The position numbers were made by a program, and so were the translations under genes. From NCBI RefSeq assembly GCF_001748245.1, contig NZ_BDFO01000001.1, positions 111,740 to 175,739 on the forward strand: 64,000 nucleotides of DNA, read 5' to 3'. Origin of the DNA: Oligoflexus tunisiensis. GTDB lineage: Bacteria; Bdellovibrionota_B; Oligoflexia; Oligoflexales; Oligoflexaceae. This document shows positions 43,521 to 51,903 of the stretch, one piece after another. The notes below the pieces were generated by a model that was not told where the DNA came from, made no database searches, and saw nothing but the letters and a program-made list of their open reading frames with translations. Within the stretch, counting starts at the first letter, position 1; each line of letters begins with the position of its first letter.

Positions 43521-45244
43521 AGGACAATAAAGTGAAATCAATTCGAAGTGAAGTTCAAGCGTCCAAAAAGAGAACGCTTTCAATTCCATACATGATCCCA
43601 GGCATGACAATTGATTCTGACTTTTTCGATAGAAAGCCAGAAAGCTTTGAAGATCATATAGAATACCTTCAAATGTTTCGAAGTACTGGCTCTAATACCT
43701 TGATTTATAGCAGTCTAGCTGAATCAAGGAAATTTATTGGTGAAGTTTTTGAGTTTCATGGTGATGGGTTTATTAGAGGGGAAATTCCCTATGAGTTTGT
43801 AACTTTGGGAGATGTTCAGGCTCGCCTCGTTAGTAAATCGCTCCCTGCCTCCGACAGTTACTTAGTACATATGCTTGCGTCTTTTCCATCTAATGTAGGC
43901 GGAAACTTCTATCTGTCTCTTCAAGACGGAGAGAGGTGCGTCAGTCTCCGGCTTTCAAACCACAGCGTTTCTCTCCGCAATTCTCCTACCGTGATTATGC
44001 ACGATATGAAGAAGATCTCCTTGTTCTCCATCGCCATTCTAGATAGCTATGTCTATATATTTCTCGACGGAGCACTAAAAGCAAGGAAAGCTATCTCGAC
44101 GTCCCTGAGTTCTCCTATAATTACGGCTGAACTCATTGGAGACCCAAGCGCAGACCTTTCAGGCTATATCTACGGACTGGAAATTTATTCGGATTGTACT
44201 ACATATATTCAAGCGCAATTCCCAGATGTCTCCATTAAGAACCTCGTAGAACAATCCTTGGTGCATGAAAACAATGTTCTAGAATCGTACAACATAGTAT
44301 CGAACTTCGATGGTGTCGACCTTAACTCGATTCATACATTAGTATTCAGGTTTTTGGACTTACTTTTGGAGCAAAAAGGTTATCAGGAATGGATAGTTGA
44401 TTTCTTGCTTTCGCGACTAGAAAAAACTCATCGTGACTTCTGGATGGCATCAAGAATCAAGCATATTCCAAAGCCCGCGATTGAGGTGGAGGATCTTAAG
44501 GTCAAACTCTATCGCCGTCCTGATCAGATTCTCTCACTTAAAAGGATCCTGTCCGGTCGTAAGGCGGAAAAGTTTAATGCTCTTGACAATATTAACTTTC
44601 AAATTTTTCCTGGGGATATTGTTGGTATATTAGGACATAACGGAGCCGGAAAAAGCACTCTTCTGAAGACTATTGCTGGGTTGGTTCCTATCACAGATGG
44701 CCGAATAACAATTAGCGGGCATCATCTGTTGCTAAGCCCAGGCCTAGGGATTCGCGAAGAGCTCAGTGGCCGTGAGAATATTTACTTGGTCTGCTGTTTC
44801 ATGGGGCTATCCCGTAAGGAGGCCATGAAGATTGAAAAAGAGGTCATCGACTTTTCTGAACTGGGTGAAAATATCGACAGATCCTTCAAATTTTACTCCG
44901 ATGGGATGAAGAGTCGACTGATTTTTTCCATCGCTACAAGCATCGCTCCAGAGATCTTGATGTTGGATGAACTACTAAGCGCTGGCGATATTAAGTTTCA
45001 GAAGAAAGCTGCAGATAGGATGGATCAGCTGATTGCAAGAGCTAAAATCGTAATTGTTGTTACACATAGCCTGTCTTTTGTTGAAACTAAATGCAACAAA
45101 GCCATACTCGTGATGGGCGGAAAGCAACTTTACTACGGTTCCCCAAAGGTGGCAATTGCAAGATACCTTGACTGTCTTCATATGTCTTCCATCCCTTCAG
45201 AGGACAAACAGGCGGCTCAGCTTTCCATGCTGCAACAATTCTAG
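43517..45244 (+). CDS. wzt: Wzt-type ABC ATPase with an N-terminal LamG-like domain
   Basis: 575 residues, far longer than an ATPase alone. The ABC domain occupies about 321-552: Walker A GHNGAGKST (373-381), signature YSDGMKSRL (460-468), Walker B LMLDEL (481-486) and the switch His517. LSPGLGIREELSGRENIYL is typical of Wzt. Ahead of it, residues about 72-228 show alternating beta strands resembling a concanavalin/LamG sandwich (FEFHGDGFIRGEIPYEF, FYLSLQDGERCVSLRLSN, YVYIFLDGALKARKAIS, LSGYIYGLEIYSD). A helical linker (about 236-310) joins the two. The usual C-terminal Wzt carbohydrate-binding domain is absent: only about 23 residues follow the ATPase. The N-terminal domain may take over its glycan-recognition role. 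Confidence 0.85.
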   Translation: MKDNKVKSIRSEVQASKKRTLSIPYMIPGMTIDSDFFDRKPESFEDHIEYLQMFRSTGSNTLIYSSLAESRKFIGEVFEFHGDGFIRGEIPYEFVTLGDVQARLVSKSLPASDSYLVHMLASFPSNVGGNFYLSLQDGERCVSLRLSNHSVSLRNSPTVIMHDMKKISLFSIAILDSYVYIFLDGALKARKAISTSLSSPIITAELIGDPSADLSGYIYGLEIYSDCTTYIQAQFPDVSIKNLVEQSLVHENNVLESYNIVSNFDGVDLNSIHTLVFRFLDLLLEQKGYQEWIVDFLLSRLEKTHRDFWMASRIKHIPKPAIEVEDLKVKLYRRPDQILSLKRILSGRKAEKFNALDNINFQIFPGDIVGILGHNGAGKSTLLKTIAGLVPITDGRITISGHHLLLSPGLGIREELSGRENIYLVCCFMGLSRKEAMKIEKEVIDFSELGENIDRSFKFYSDGMKSRLIFSIATSIAPEILMLDELLSAGDIKFQKKAADRMDQLIARAKIVIVVTHSLSFVETKCNKAILVMGGKQLYYGSPKVAIARYLDCLHMSSIPSEDKQAAQLSMLQQF

Positions 45245-45267
45245 ATATAATCCTGAGAGTTAAATTC

Positions 45268-46395
45268 TTGTTGAGAGTCATGCATATCATAACAGGGCTG
45301 CATAGGGGAGGGGCTGAGACTCTCCTGTGCCGTCTATTGACTCATCCAACCCTAAATTCAACCAACTCTTTCTGTGTCGTCTGCTTATCAGGACCGGGGG
45401 AAATCTCAGGTGATCTTGAAAAGCAGGGCATAGATGTGCATCACTTGAACATGAATGCTGGGTTTTTTTCATCGTTTAAAGGACTATGGCGATTGAATGC
45501 AATCTTTTCGTCTTTCAAGCCTCAGGCAGTCCAAACTTGGCTCTATCATGGTAACCTTATAGGAGGGTTATTAAGTTGGTTGCACAGATGCCCGGTCTCC
45601 TGGTCTATCCACAATAACTATGATTTGCCTGCGAAGAATCGTGGCAGGCTCCTCATGGAGCTTAATCGTGTCCTATCATATTTCTTGCCAAAATTTGTAG
45701 TTTATTGCTCCGAATCAGCCAGGAAGAGCCATGTCAAGAATGGGTTTTCTCTGAAAAAAAACGTGGTCATTGCGAATGGTGTTGATTGTCAAAAATTTCG
45801 ACGGAATGATCGGACTGAAGCCTGTAGGATGATCGGGTTAGCGCCTTCTGACTTTATTGTCTCTATGGTGGCTAGATTCTCCCCCGAGAAGGACCACAAG
45901 ACATTTCTCGAAGCAGCGAGCCTTCTTCGGAAGGAGATAAAAAACATACACTTTGTACTCTGTGGTTATGGAATTTCCCGGAATAACACAGAGCTATGCA
46001 ATCAATTGACGAAACTCGATCTCCACAGTCAATGCTCACTGTTCGAGACAATTAATCCTATTGAAAATATTTACAATGCTTCCGATATCGTAACTCTAAC
46101 TTCATTGAGTGAATCCTTTGGCCTGTCGATTGCTGAAGCAATGGCCTGCGAAACATTAGTTGTTGCAACAGATATTGAGGGTCTAAGTGACTTAGTCTTA
46201 GACAAATCCTTTCTTGTTCCCACCAGAGATCCGGAAGCGGTTAGCAGAGCTTGGAAAGCCTTGATCGAGCTTCCCTCAGTGGACAAGCGAGCTCTAGGAG
46301 CCTCGATGAGAAGAAGAATCGAGGATAATTTTTCTTTCGATGTGATGGGTTCTGGATATCAAGAATTATGGGGCGCCCTTGCTGAAAAATCGTAG
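45268..46395 (+). CDS. GT4-family glycosyltransferase
   Basis: 375 residues, GT-B fold. The N-terminal MHIITGLHRGGAETLLCRLL is the GT4 glycine motif. The donor domain contains VSMVARFSPEKDHKTFLEA, VLCGYGISR and SLSESFGLSIAEAMACETLVVATD (E-x7-E). Start is uncertain: TTG at 45268 or 45271, or ATG at 45280. The conserved N-terminus argues for one of the TTG codons. It is the last gene of the operon beginning with the WbaP-type gene, and probably adds a sugar to the same glycan. Confidence 0.85.
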   Translation: MLRVMHIITGLHRGGAETLLCRLLTHPTLNSTNSFCVVCLSGPGEISGDLEKQGIDVHHLNMNAGFFSSFKGLWRLNAIFSSFKPQAVQTWLYHGNLIGGLLSWLHRCPVSWSIHNNYDLPAKNRGRLLMELNRVLSYFLPKFVVYCSESARKSHVKNGFSLKKNVVIANGVDCQKFRRNDRTEACRMIGLAPSDFIVSMVARFSPEKDHKTFLEAASLLRKEIKNIHFVLCGYGISRNNTELCNQLTKLDLHSQCSLFETINPIENIYNASDIVTLTSLSESFGLSIAEAMACETLVVATDIEGLSDLVLDKSFLVPTRDPEAVSRAWKALIELPSVDKRALGASMRRRIEDNFSFDVMGSGYQELWGALAEKS

Positions 46396-46469
46396 GCGCT
46401 CCGTCATCCATCCAGTTACCCACAAAATTTGACTTCGAATCTTTTTATAGACTTCCTCAAATTCAGTTT

Positions 46470-46556
46470 ATGGAGGCCAAGGATGGCGTCCTGGATAGAT
46501 GAGGAGATGAGGAAATTTCCGAATCCAAGTTCAAAGACAAGCGCCTATACGCAAAG
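46470..46556 (+). pseudogene. 5' fragment of a Tn5/IS4-like transposase gene
   Basis: Short frames here read SWIDEEM and, after a shift, ESKFKDKRLYAK, which together match the N-terminal DNA-binding segment of Tn5-type transposases. It breaks off where an IS3-family element begins. The middle of the same protein resumes at 50277. The sequence from 46396 to 46470 holds nothing I recognise. Confidence 0.55.
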
Positions 46557-46585
46557 ATGAAGTGCTCCCCCACTTTTCGTACAAC

Positions 46586-46719
46586 CTAAGCCACTAAACT
46601 TTGCTCACGATATTGCCGTGGCGATTTGTAGCCAAGCGCCGAGTGCATCCTCATGCCATTGTAAAAGTCCATCCAATCAGCAATTGCCTGGAATGCTGTA
46701 TCCTTGGACCTGAATCGAT
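46586..46719 (-). pseudogene. IS3-type element D: 3' end of orfB beyond IS66
   Basis: Read on the minus strand this encodes AFQAIADWMDFYNGMRMHSALGYKSPRQYREQSLVA in two overlapping parts, the usual IS3 integrase C-terminus, followed by a TAG at 46586. Its start joins exactly to the other orfB part across the GAATCGAT target duplication of IS66. Confidence 0.85.
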
Positions 46720-46776
46720 GTAAGCGCCTCGCCATGCCCAGTAGAATCCGGGCAGGCTAAGAAGGATTCTGATTCC

Positions 46777-48339
46777 TTATTTAAGCATGAAATTCCAGGG
46801 CAGGAGTTGTTCGATTTCGTCAGCGGAAGAAGCCATGGGCAGCTCAGTGAAGAGGTGAGTCAGGTATTCATATGGTTCGATATCGTTTGCACGAGCCGTT
46901 ATCACAAGGCTGTATAAAGCAGCACTGGCGTCAGCCCCCTTAACGGTATCTGAAAAGAGCCATGCCTTTCTTCCTAAAGCAAAGGGTCGCACAGCATTCT
47001 CGACCATATTGGTGTCAAGACCGAGCACTGGATCATTCAAAAAGCGGATAAGCTTCGGCCATTGCCCGTCCAAGTATGCGAGTGCTTGGCCAGTAAGGGA
47101 CTTCGGAGGTACCTTGTGAAGAGCGGTATCCAGCCAGGCTCGCAGTTCATCAATTACCTTCTTTGATTGCGTCTGCCGCACCTCAAGTCGCGTAGTGGAA
47201 TCCAGGCATTCATTTTCAATCCGATAAAGTTCTTGTATGGCACTGAGCGCATACTCTGCAAACGTGGCTTTGCTCCCGGTCTTCTGACCTTTGATGGCAT
47301 CCTTGAATTTTCTACGGACATGGACCCAGTCGCCGACATGGACAATGCCAGGCACGAGCGCTAGCTGTGAATAGCCATCATATCCATCGGTTTGGACATA
47401 GCCCTTGTACCCTTTGAATATCTTCAGAGGCACATCGCTGCTACGCGAAGTCGCAAACTGATACAGGATAATTTTCCTGCCATCTCCACCCCCTTTGGCT
47501 GTGACCCACATGAACGACTTGCTGGTTGGCTTTTTGCCTGGCACCTTCAAGACTTGTACCGGGGTCTCATCACACTGCACGAGTGGGGCTTCCAGCATTT
47601 TTTCACGCAAAAGATCGATGAGCGGCTTTACAAGTTCACCACAGCGAATCATCCAACTGGCCAGGGTTGTGCGTGGAATATCGCAGCCGATCCTCTGAAG
47701 AATGCCTTCCTGACGATAAAGTGGCATTCCATCTGCGTACTTTGCCGTCGCGACAAACGCAAGAAGACCTGGGCTGGCCATGCTTTTGGGAATTGGTTGC
47801 GGCGGCAGTTGCATGGATTTTGGCACGCAATCGCCACAGGAGCAGGCATATTTTGGTCTGATAATTCTGATGACTTGAACCTTGGCAGGAACAATATCAA
47901 GCTGCTCAGTTACCTCTTCACCGATTCGATGAAGCGGCTTTCCGGACGCCGGGCAAAATTTTTCATGCTCAGGAAGATCAATGATCCGATCGACTCGTGG
48001 CAGTCTCGAAGGCAATGACTTTCTCGATGGTTTACCCTTGGGTTTGTCAGATCCATCGCGATGTATGTCATCTGCCGTGGCGTCTTCCGTAACTGTTGTA
48101 TCGGTTTCAGCCTCGTTAAACAGGAGCTGCTCACCCGGATGCCTGTTGGCTTCACTTTTTGAGCCGAATTTCTGATGGCGAAAGAGCTTTACCATTTCTT
48201 CGAGGTACGCTACATCCTCACGCAAACGGGCAATCTCTCTTTCCTTCTCGGTAAGGAGTGCCCGTAAGGCTTCATTTTCGCTGGATGCATCGCAGTTCAA
48301 AGTTTCCATGGGAAGAGATATAGCACCGGATGGTGCCAT
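46777..48339 (-). CDS. tnpC: IS66 transposase TnpC
   Basis: 520 residues. An N-terminal coiled coil (ALLTEKEREIARLREDVAYLEEMVKLFRHQKFGSKSE, given here as two joined segments of the predicted helix) leads to a Cys-rich zinc site (KYACSCGDC). The DDE domain follows with LVQCDETPVQVLKVPGKK, TDGYDGYSQL and LDTNMVENAVRPFALGRKAWLFS. Length and order match IS66 TnpC. No frameshift seen. Confidence 0.95.
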   Translation of the reverse strand: MAPSGAISLPMETLNCDASSENEALRALLTEKEREIARLREDVAYLEEMVKLFRHQKFGSKSEANRHPGEQLLFNEAETDTTVTEDATADDIHRDGSDKPKGKPSRKSLPSRLPRVDRIIDLPEHEKFCPASGKPLHRIGEEVTEQLDIVPAKVQVIRIIRPKYACSCGDCVPKSMQLPPQPIPKSMASPGLLAFVATAKYADGMPLYRQEGILQRIGCDIPRTTLASWMIRCGELVKPLIDLLREKMLEAPLVQCDETPVQVLKVPGKKPTSKSFMWVTAKGGGDGRKIILYQFATSRSSDVPLKIFKGYKGYVQTDGYDGYSQLALVPGIVHVGDWVHVRRKFKDAIKGQKTGSKATFAEYALSAIQELYRIENECLDSTTRLEVRQTQSKKVIDELRAWLDTALHKVPPKSLTGQALAYLDGQWPKLIRFLNDPVLGLDTNMVENAVRPFALGRKAWLFSDTVKGADASAALYSLVITARANDIEPYEYLTHLFTELPMASSADEIEQLLPWNFMLK

Positions 48340-48344
48340 TGTCT

Positions 48345-48701
48345 TCAGGCAAATGCCTCAAATCGAAGTGTTTCGTGGGGCTTGGCCTTAACAATATCAA
48401 GACCGGCGAGGAGCCATTCCATCTGCTCGGGTGACACTTTGATGACGTCATCCGGCAATTTCATTGGCCAGCGAAAGTGATCCTTTTCAAGGCGCTTTTG
48501 CCATAAGGCAAAGCCTGTGCGATCCCAGTAAACACATTTCATCAGGCACCTGCTCCTGTTTACGAATACAAACAGGGCGTTGTCACAGGGATTATGCTTC
48601 ATCTCATCAACGATAATCTGACTCAATCCATTTATATTTTTCCTCATATCGACGAACTTCTTGTGCAGGTAAATTTCCGGAAAGGATCGTGCTTCGCGCA
48701 T
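48345..48701 (-). CDS. tnpB: IS66 accessory protein TnpB
   Basis: 118 residues from the ATG at 48701, which is preceded by GGAAGGA. The frame is open to 48743, but that part overlaps tnpA. MRKNINGLSQIIVDEM, ALFVFVNRSRCLMKCVYWDRTGFALWQKRLE is the conserved IS66 Orf2 pattern. It is required for transposition with TnpA and TnpC, and its biochemical role is unclear. Confidence 0.93.
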   Translation of the reverse strand: MREARSFPEIYLHKKFVDMRKNINGLSQIIVDEMKHNPCDNALFVFVNRSRCLMKCVYWDRTGFALWQKRLEKDHFRWPMKLPDDVIKVSPEQMEWLLAGLDIVKAKPHETLRFEAFA

Positions 48702-48705
48702 CTGA

Positions 48706-49071
48706 TTATCCTTCCAGAGCCTTGACGAACTCTGCAATCGCATCAGGCTCCGCTGTCAGAGGGAACTCGACGACTATCGTATTCCGGACTATGACACGGA
48801 TGGCTTGATGGGGCGGCGGAAGTGGTTCAACTGATTTGCTGGATCTGACTGAGTCAATTGGCTTCGCCTCCGGCTCACTGACTTCAACCAAAGAGAATGA
48901 TCTTGGCGGAAATTTTTTCTTCCAGGTGGATAGAACGCTCATGGCAATACCATGTTTTCGACTCACTTCGCTGAGGGACGTATTCGCCACTTCCGCAACC
49001 AGCATGGCCTTCTGTTCGTCAGTGAACTTGCGTCGGCGCTCAATACCCCCGACGACCTCGGTTTTACTCAT
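48706..49071 (-). CDS. tnpA: IS66 accessory protein TnpA
   Basis: 121 residues with an N-terminal helix-turn-helix (RRKFTDEQKAMLVAEV, then SEVSRKHGIAMSVLSTWKKK) and a C-terminal segment with PDAIAEFVKALEG. Typical IS66 Orf1. It is the first gene of the IS66 operon, and its stop is 5 nt upstream of the tnpB start. Confidence 0.92.
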   Translation of the reverse strand: MSKTEVVGGIERRRKFTDEQKAMLVAEVANTSLSEVSRKHGIAMSVLSTWKKKFPPRSFSLVEVSEPEAKPIDSVRSSKSVEPLPPPHQAIRVIVRNTIVVEFPLTAEPDAIAEFVKALEG

Positions 49072-49208
49072 CCTTAAGAAACCTCCTTAACTCAACCTTA
49101 GGGCGTTTCTCAAAAATTGAGGTTAAGCCTTAAGGTAACGTTAAGGCAATTCTCAGCATTTCGTAATGAGTTCTCAAGTGGGGCATGGTCAGTCGCTTAC
49201 GAATCGAT

Positions 49209-50216
49209 TGAGCCATATGTACTCTTCTTTAAGAGAACGGAAAAAGCGCCGATCATACCGTTTTGCTCTGGCGAATAAGGGGTAATGTACTGCTGCTCTA
49301 TGCCGCGACGCTGTGCCACTGCAACGAAATCCCTGGCACCAAAAACAAGCCCGTTATCGCTTCGAAGGGTTAGATGGACTTTCGGGTTCCAGATCAACCC
49401 ACGGGCTCTCAGACTGTCCTCAAGAGCAGCAGCAGCTACCTTGGCTTTACCGGAGCTGGAAAGCCTCCAGCCCACTATTTCACGATCAAAACAGTCAATG
49501 ACGGCTGTCAGGTAACACCACCCATCTTTGCCGCAGAAAATGCTGGTTGTATCAGTGGCCCAGAGTTGATCGGACCTGAACGCCAAGTGACGTTGTCCCT
49601 GGACCCGAGGCCGCATGCCACGGGGCTTTTCGGTTTTCTGCCAGCCGTTCAACTTTACAATCCTATGCACCTTCTTGCGATTCACTTTAAGCCCATCCCA
49701 GTTTCGGATCACAGCGTGGATCCTGCGCACACCGTATGCGGGAAAATCCTCGATAATCTCGCGAATACGTATCGTAAGATCCTTATCCATAGTGCGAGCT
49801 TTTGGAGTCTTTGGCTTGTAATAGATATTCGACCGAGGTATTTCAAACCATTGGCATAGCTTACTTAGAGGCACGTTCTTGCCTTCGTCCCGGAGGGTGC
49901 TCTGAAGAATCAGGAGTGCATCTCGGGATCCTGGCTCAGAGCCTGCCACTTTTTCCCGCGTCAAGCTCCAGAACAAGTTCGCCAACCTTGGCTCTGAGGT
50001 CCTTGATCTCACGCTCATGCTGGCCTTGCTCATCCCTGGCATTGGTTTTGAGACCATTCTCACCGGTTTTAAGGAATGCCTCGATCCAGCCTTCGACTTC
50101 CGACTGCTTCAGGTCCTGTTCACGGCAAATATCAATTAGGTTGTTTCACCTTTCATAATACGCAGAATCAGTTCCACCTTGCGTTTGGCTGTCCATCTCT
50201 GAAAGTCGGTCTTCAT
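49209..50216 (-). pseudogene. IS3-type element D: orfA and 5' part of orfB, frameshifted and interrupted
   Basis: OrfA starts at 50216 (MKTDFQRWTAKRKVELILR) and stops early. Its continuation is in another frame (DICREQDLKQSEVEGWIE). OrfB is open from 50063 with LCQWFEIPRSNIYYK, LWATDTTSIFCGKDG (first Asp), LRSDNGLVFGARDF (second Asp) and YSPEQNGMI. A one-base loss near 49255 shifts the frame just before the catalytic Glu segment, readable in the other frame as RFFRSLKEEYIW. IS66 interrupts it at 49201. Confidence 0.85.
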
Positions 50217-50276
50217 TGCATACTCCGTAAGTACAGAAGTTGTTATACCCTGTACGAACTAGGAGGGGAACAGTCC

Positions 50277-50602
50277 AAAGGCGACATATCGCTTCCTGTC
50301 GAACAACAGAGTTGAAGAGCACGAAATCCTAGGAGGCCACATCAGCCAAACTTCAAAAAGAATAAAAGCCACGAGCGGCCCTGCCCTTATTCTGCACGAT
50401 ACATGCGAGTTCTCTCACACGAGAGAAGATCCGGATAAATGGGTTTTACCAGGAAAGATCCCCTTCCGCGATCACTTGCCGAGAGTTTCAGAAGGAATGC
50501 AGGGTGTGCGGCGTTCTCATGCATGCGAGCCTTGCAGTTTCTAAAGACGGCCTACCGCTCGGGTTGACGTCTGTCCGATATTGGGCAAGAGTTGAATTCA
50601 AG
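50277..50602 (+). pseudogene. Middle part of a Tn5/IS4-like transposase gene
   Basis: Reads ATYRFLSNNRVEEHEILGGH, then GPALILHDTCEFSHTREDPD (the first catalytic Asp region of Tn5-type transposases). After a frame change it reads GVLMHASLAVSKDGLPLGL and SVRYWARVEFK. It continues the fragment at 46470-46556, with some residues missing at the join. IS3 copy C ends it at 50603. It is a broken transposase carrying two later insertions. Confidence 0.75.
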
Positions 50603-50670
50603 TGACGTTGACCCTGAAAAATCCTCCGGCGAAAACTTGAAAAAAGCACTATAATTCAGCTCTCTTTGAC

Positions 50671-50949
50671 GTGGAGAGATGTATGAAAACATCCAAGTAC
50701 ACCGAGGAACAGATCGTGTATGCCCTGCGCCAGGCGGAGGCCGGCGAGGCTGTGGCGGATGTGTGTCGTCGGCTGGGAATTTCGCAGCAGACGTTTTACA
50801 CGTGGAAGAAAAAGTACGGCGGGGTTGGCTCAACGGAACTCAAACGGATGCGTCTCCTTGAAGACGAGAATCGAAAGATCAAGCGCCTCGTTGCCGACCT
50901 GAGCCTGGACAAGCACATGCTGCAGGAGGTCATTGAAAAAAAGCTCTGA
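50671..50949 (+). CDS. IS3-family transposase OrfA (copy C)
   Basis: 92 residues, [19 protein letters not shown] preceded by four residues, with the helix-turn-helix [26 protein letters not shown] at 50935-50943 holds the frameshift heptamer. GGAGAG precedes the start. Same protein as OrfA of copy A with few changes. Confidence 0.92.
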   Translation: MERCMKTSKYTEEQIVYALRQAEAGEAVADVCRRLGISQQTFYTWKKKYGGVGSTELKRMRLLEDENRKIKRLVADLSLDKHMLQEVIEKKL

Positions 50950-51794
50950 AGCCTGCAAGGAAGCGGGAGATTGCAGACTTCCTGAGACAAGCCTATCGGA
51001 TTTCGGAGAGACGCTCGTGCAGCCTTGTGCTGCTGGACCGATCGAGCTGCCGATACCGGGCCCGCCGACGCGATGATCCGGTGATCCGGATGAGGATCAG
51101 GGATATCGCCCAGAGCCGTGTTCGATATGGATACAAGCGCATTCACGTGCTTTTGCGCCGTGAGGGGTGGCTGATCAATCGCAAGAAGGTGCACCGCATC
51201 TATGTCAGCGAAGGATTGAGCCTGCGTCACGGGAAGTATTTCCGCAAGCGGCGCTCACAAATCCGGATAGTGCCGGCCCCACCAACGGGCCCGAATCAAC
51301 GCTGGTGCATGGACTTTGTTCACGATTCTCTGGCCGATGGAAAATCCATTCGCATCCTGACGGTGGTTGACACCTTTAGTCGTGAAGCAGTGTTACTTGA
51401 ATGTGGCCGGAGCATGACCGGGAAACATGTTGCAAATGCCCTCGAAAAGCTGTCTCATGGTCATGAGATGGCCTCATTCATCAATGTCGACAACGGCAGT
51501 GAGTTCATCAGCAAGGCGCTCGATGACTGGGCGCACTGGAAAGACGTGAAGCTGGACTTCTCCCGTCCGGCGAAACCGACTGACAATCCTTTTATCGAGT
51601 CTTTCAACGGTCGGTTTCGGGATGAATGTCTTAACCAGACAGTATTTGAAGACCTGGAAGATGCCCGGGATAAGATCGAACAATGGCGGCGCGAGTACAA
51701 CGAGGAGCGTCCGCATGGATCTTTGGGTAATAGAACGCCCCGGGAATTCCTGAGGGATTTTGACTTAAATAGAGCTGAGGAAATGCGAGTTTAA
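50943..51794 (+). CDS. IS3-family transposase OrfB (copy C), made as an OrfAB fusion
   Basis: The -1 frame is open from the slippery site at 50943 ([20 protein letters not shown]) to the stop at 51794. The catalytic segments are [25 protein letters not shown] and [18 protein letters not shown] separate internal GTG at 51027 gives a shorter frame, but homology to copy A shows that the protein begins at the shift site. Intact DDE triad, so this copy could be active. Confidence 0.9.
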   Translation, partial: ALKPARKREIADFLRQAYRISERRSCSLVLLDRSSCRYRARRRDDPVIRMRIRDIAQSRVRYGYKRIHVLLRREGWLINRKKVHRIYVSEGLSLRHGKYFRKRRSQIRIVPAPPTGPNQRWCMDFVHDSLADGKSIRILTVVDTFSREAVLLECGRSMTGKHVANALEKLSHGHEMASFINVDNGSEFISKALDDWAHWKDVKLDFSRPAKPTDNPFIESFNGRFRDECLNQTVFEDLEDARDKIEQWRREYNEERPHGSLGNRTPREFLRDFDLNRAEEMRV

Positions 51795-51879
51795 AGTTCT
51801 GTTTGGAGGAGTTTCGGGGAACCCCTCAGGAAATGCGAGTTTAAAGTTCTGTTTGGAGGAGTTTCGGGGAATCCCGTCA
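51781..51879 (+). repeat. Tandem 50-bp terminal repeat of IS3 copy C
   Basis: Units 51781-51830 and 51831-51879 are nearly identical (the outer one differs in its last bases, AATCCCGTCA instead of AACCCCTCA). The inner unit contains the orfB stop. Confidence 0.9.
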
Positions 51880-51903
51880 CTTTGACGGTGAATAGCCGCT
51901 GGA

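Larger units (their letters stand above)
46720..49200 (-). mobile_element. IS66-family element with intact tnpA, tnpB and tnpC
   Basis: 2481 bp bounded by inverted repeats that start GTAAGCG, the hallmark of IS66, and both continue with CCATGCCC. A perfect 8-bp target duplication GAATCGAT flanks it (46712-46719 and 49201-49208), the length IS66 elements make. All three genes are open on the minus strand. It inserted into the orfB of the surrounding IS3-type element. Confidence 0.95.
46557..50276 (-). mobile_element. Third IS3-type element (D), decayed, carrying a nested IS66
   Basis: Ends defined by imperfect inverted repeats: the left end contains GCTCCCCCACTTTTCGTACA, and the right, in reverse complement, TTCCCCTCCTAGTTCGTACA. 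The 4-bp AAAG flanks both sides and may be the target duplication. Its orfA and orfB (minus strand) carry frameshifts, and orfB is interrupted by IS66 (46720-49200). It lies inside a Tn5-like transposase gene. Confidence 0.75.
50603..51879 (+). mobile_element. IS3-family element, copy C, apparently intact, with tandemly duplicated 50-bp end
   Basis: Left end starts TGACGTTGACCCTG, and the right end finishes with the duplicated 50-bp terminus (51781-51830 and 51831-51879). OrfA and OrfB are open and linked by a slippery A_AAA_AAG at 50937-50943. Very similar to copy A at 18167-19442. No clear target duplication was found, so flanks may have been rearranged. Confidence 0.88.

Noticed and set aside
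47392..48018. Plus-strand 208-codon frame
   Set aside because: Antisense to the intact IS66 tnpC.
49374..49859. Plus-strand 161-codon frame
   Set aside because: Antisense to the IS3-D orfB, which has recognisable catalytic motifs on the minus strand.
46553..50280. AAAG flanks as a firm target duplication of IS3-D
   Set aside because: Four bases match, but the rejoined Tn5-like protein lacks residues at the junction, so a deletion is as likely. It is mentioned only as possible.
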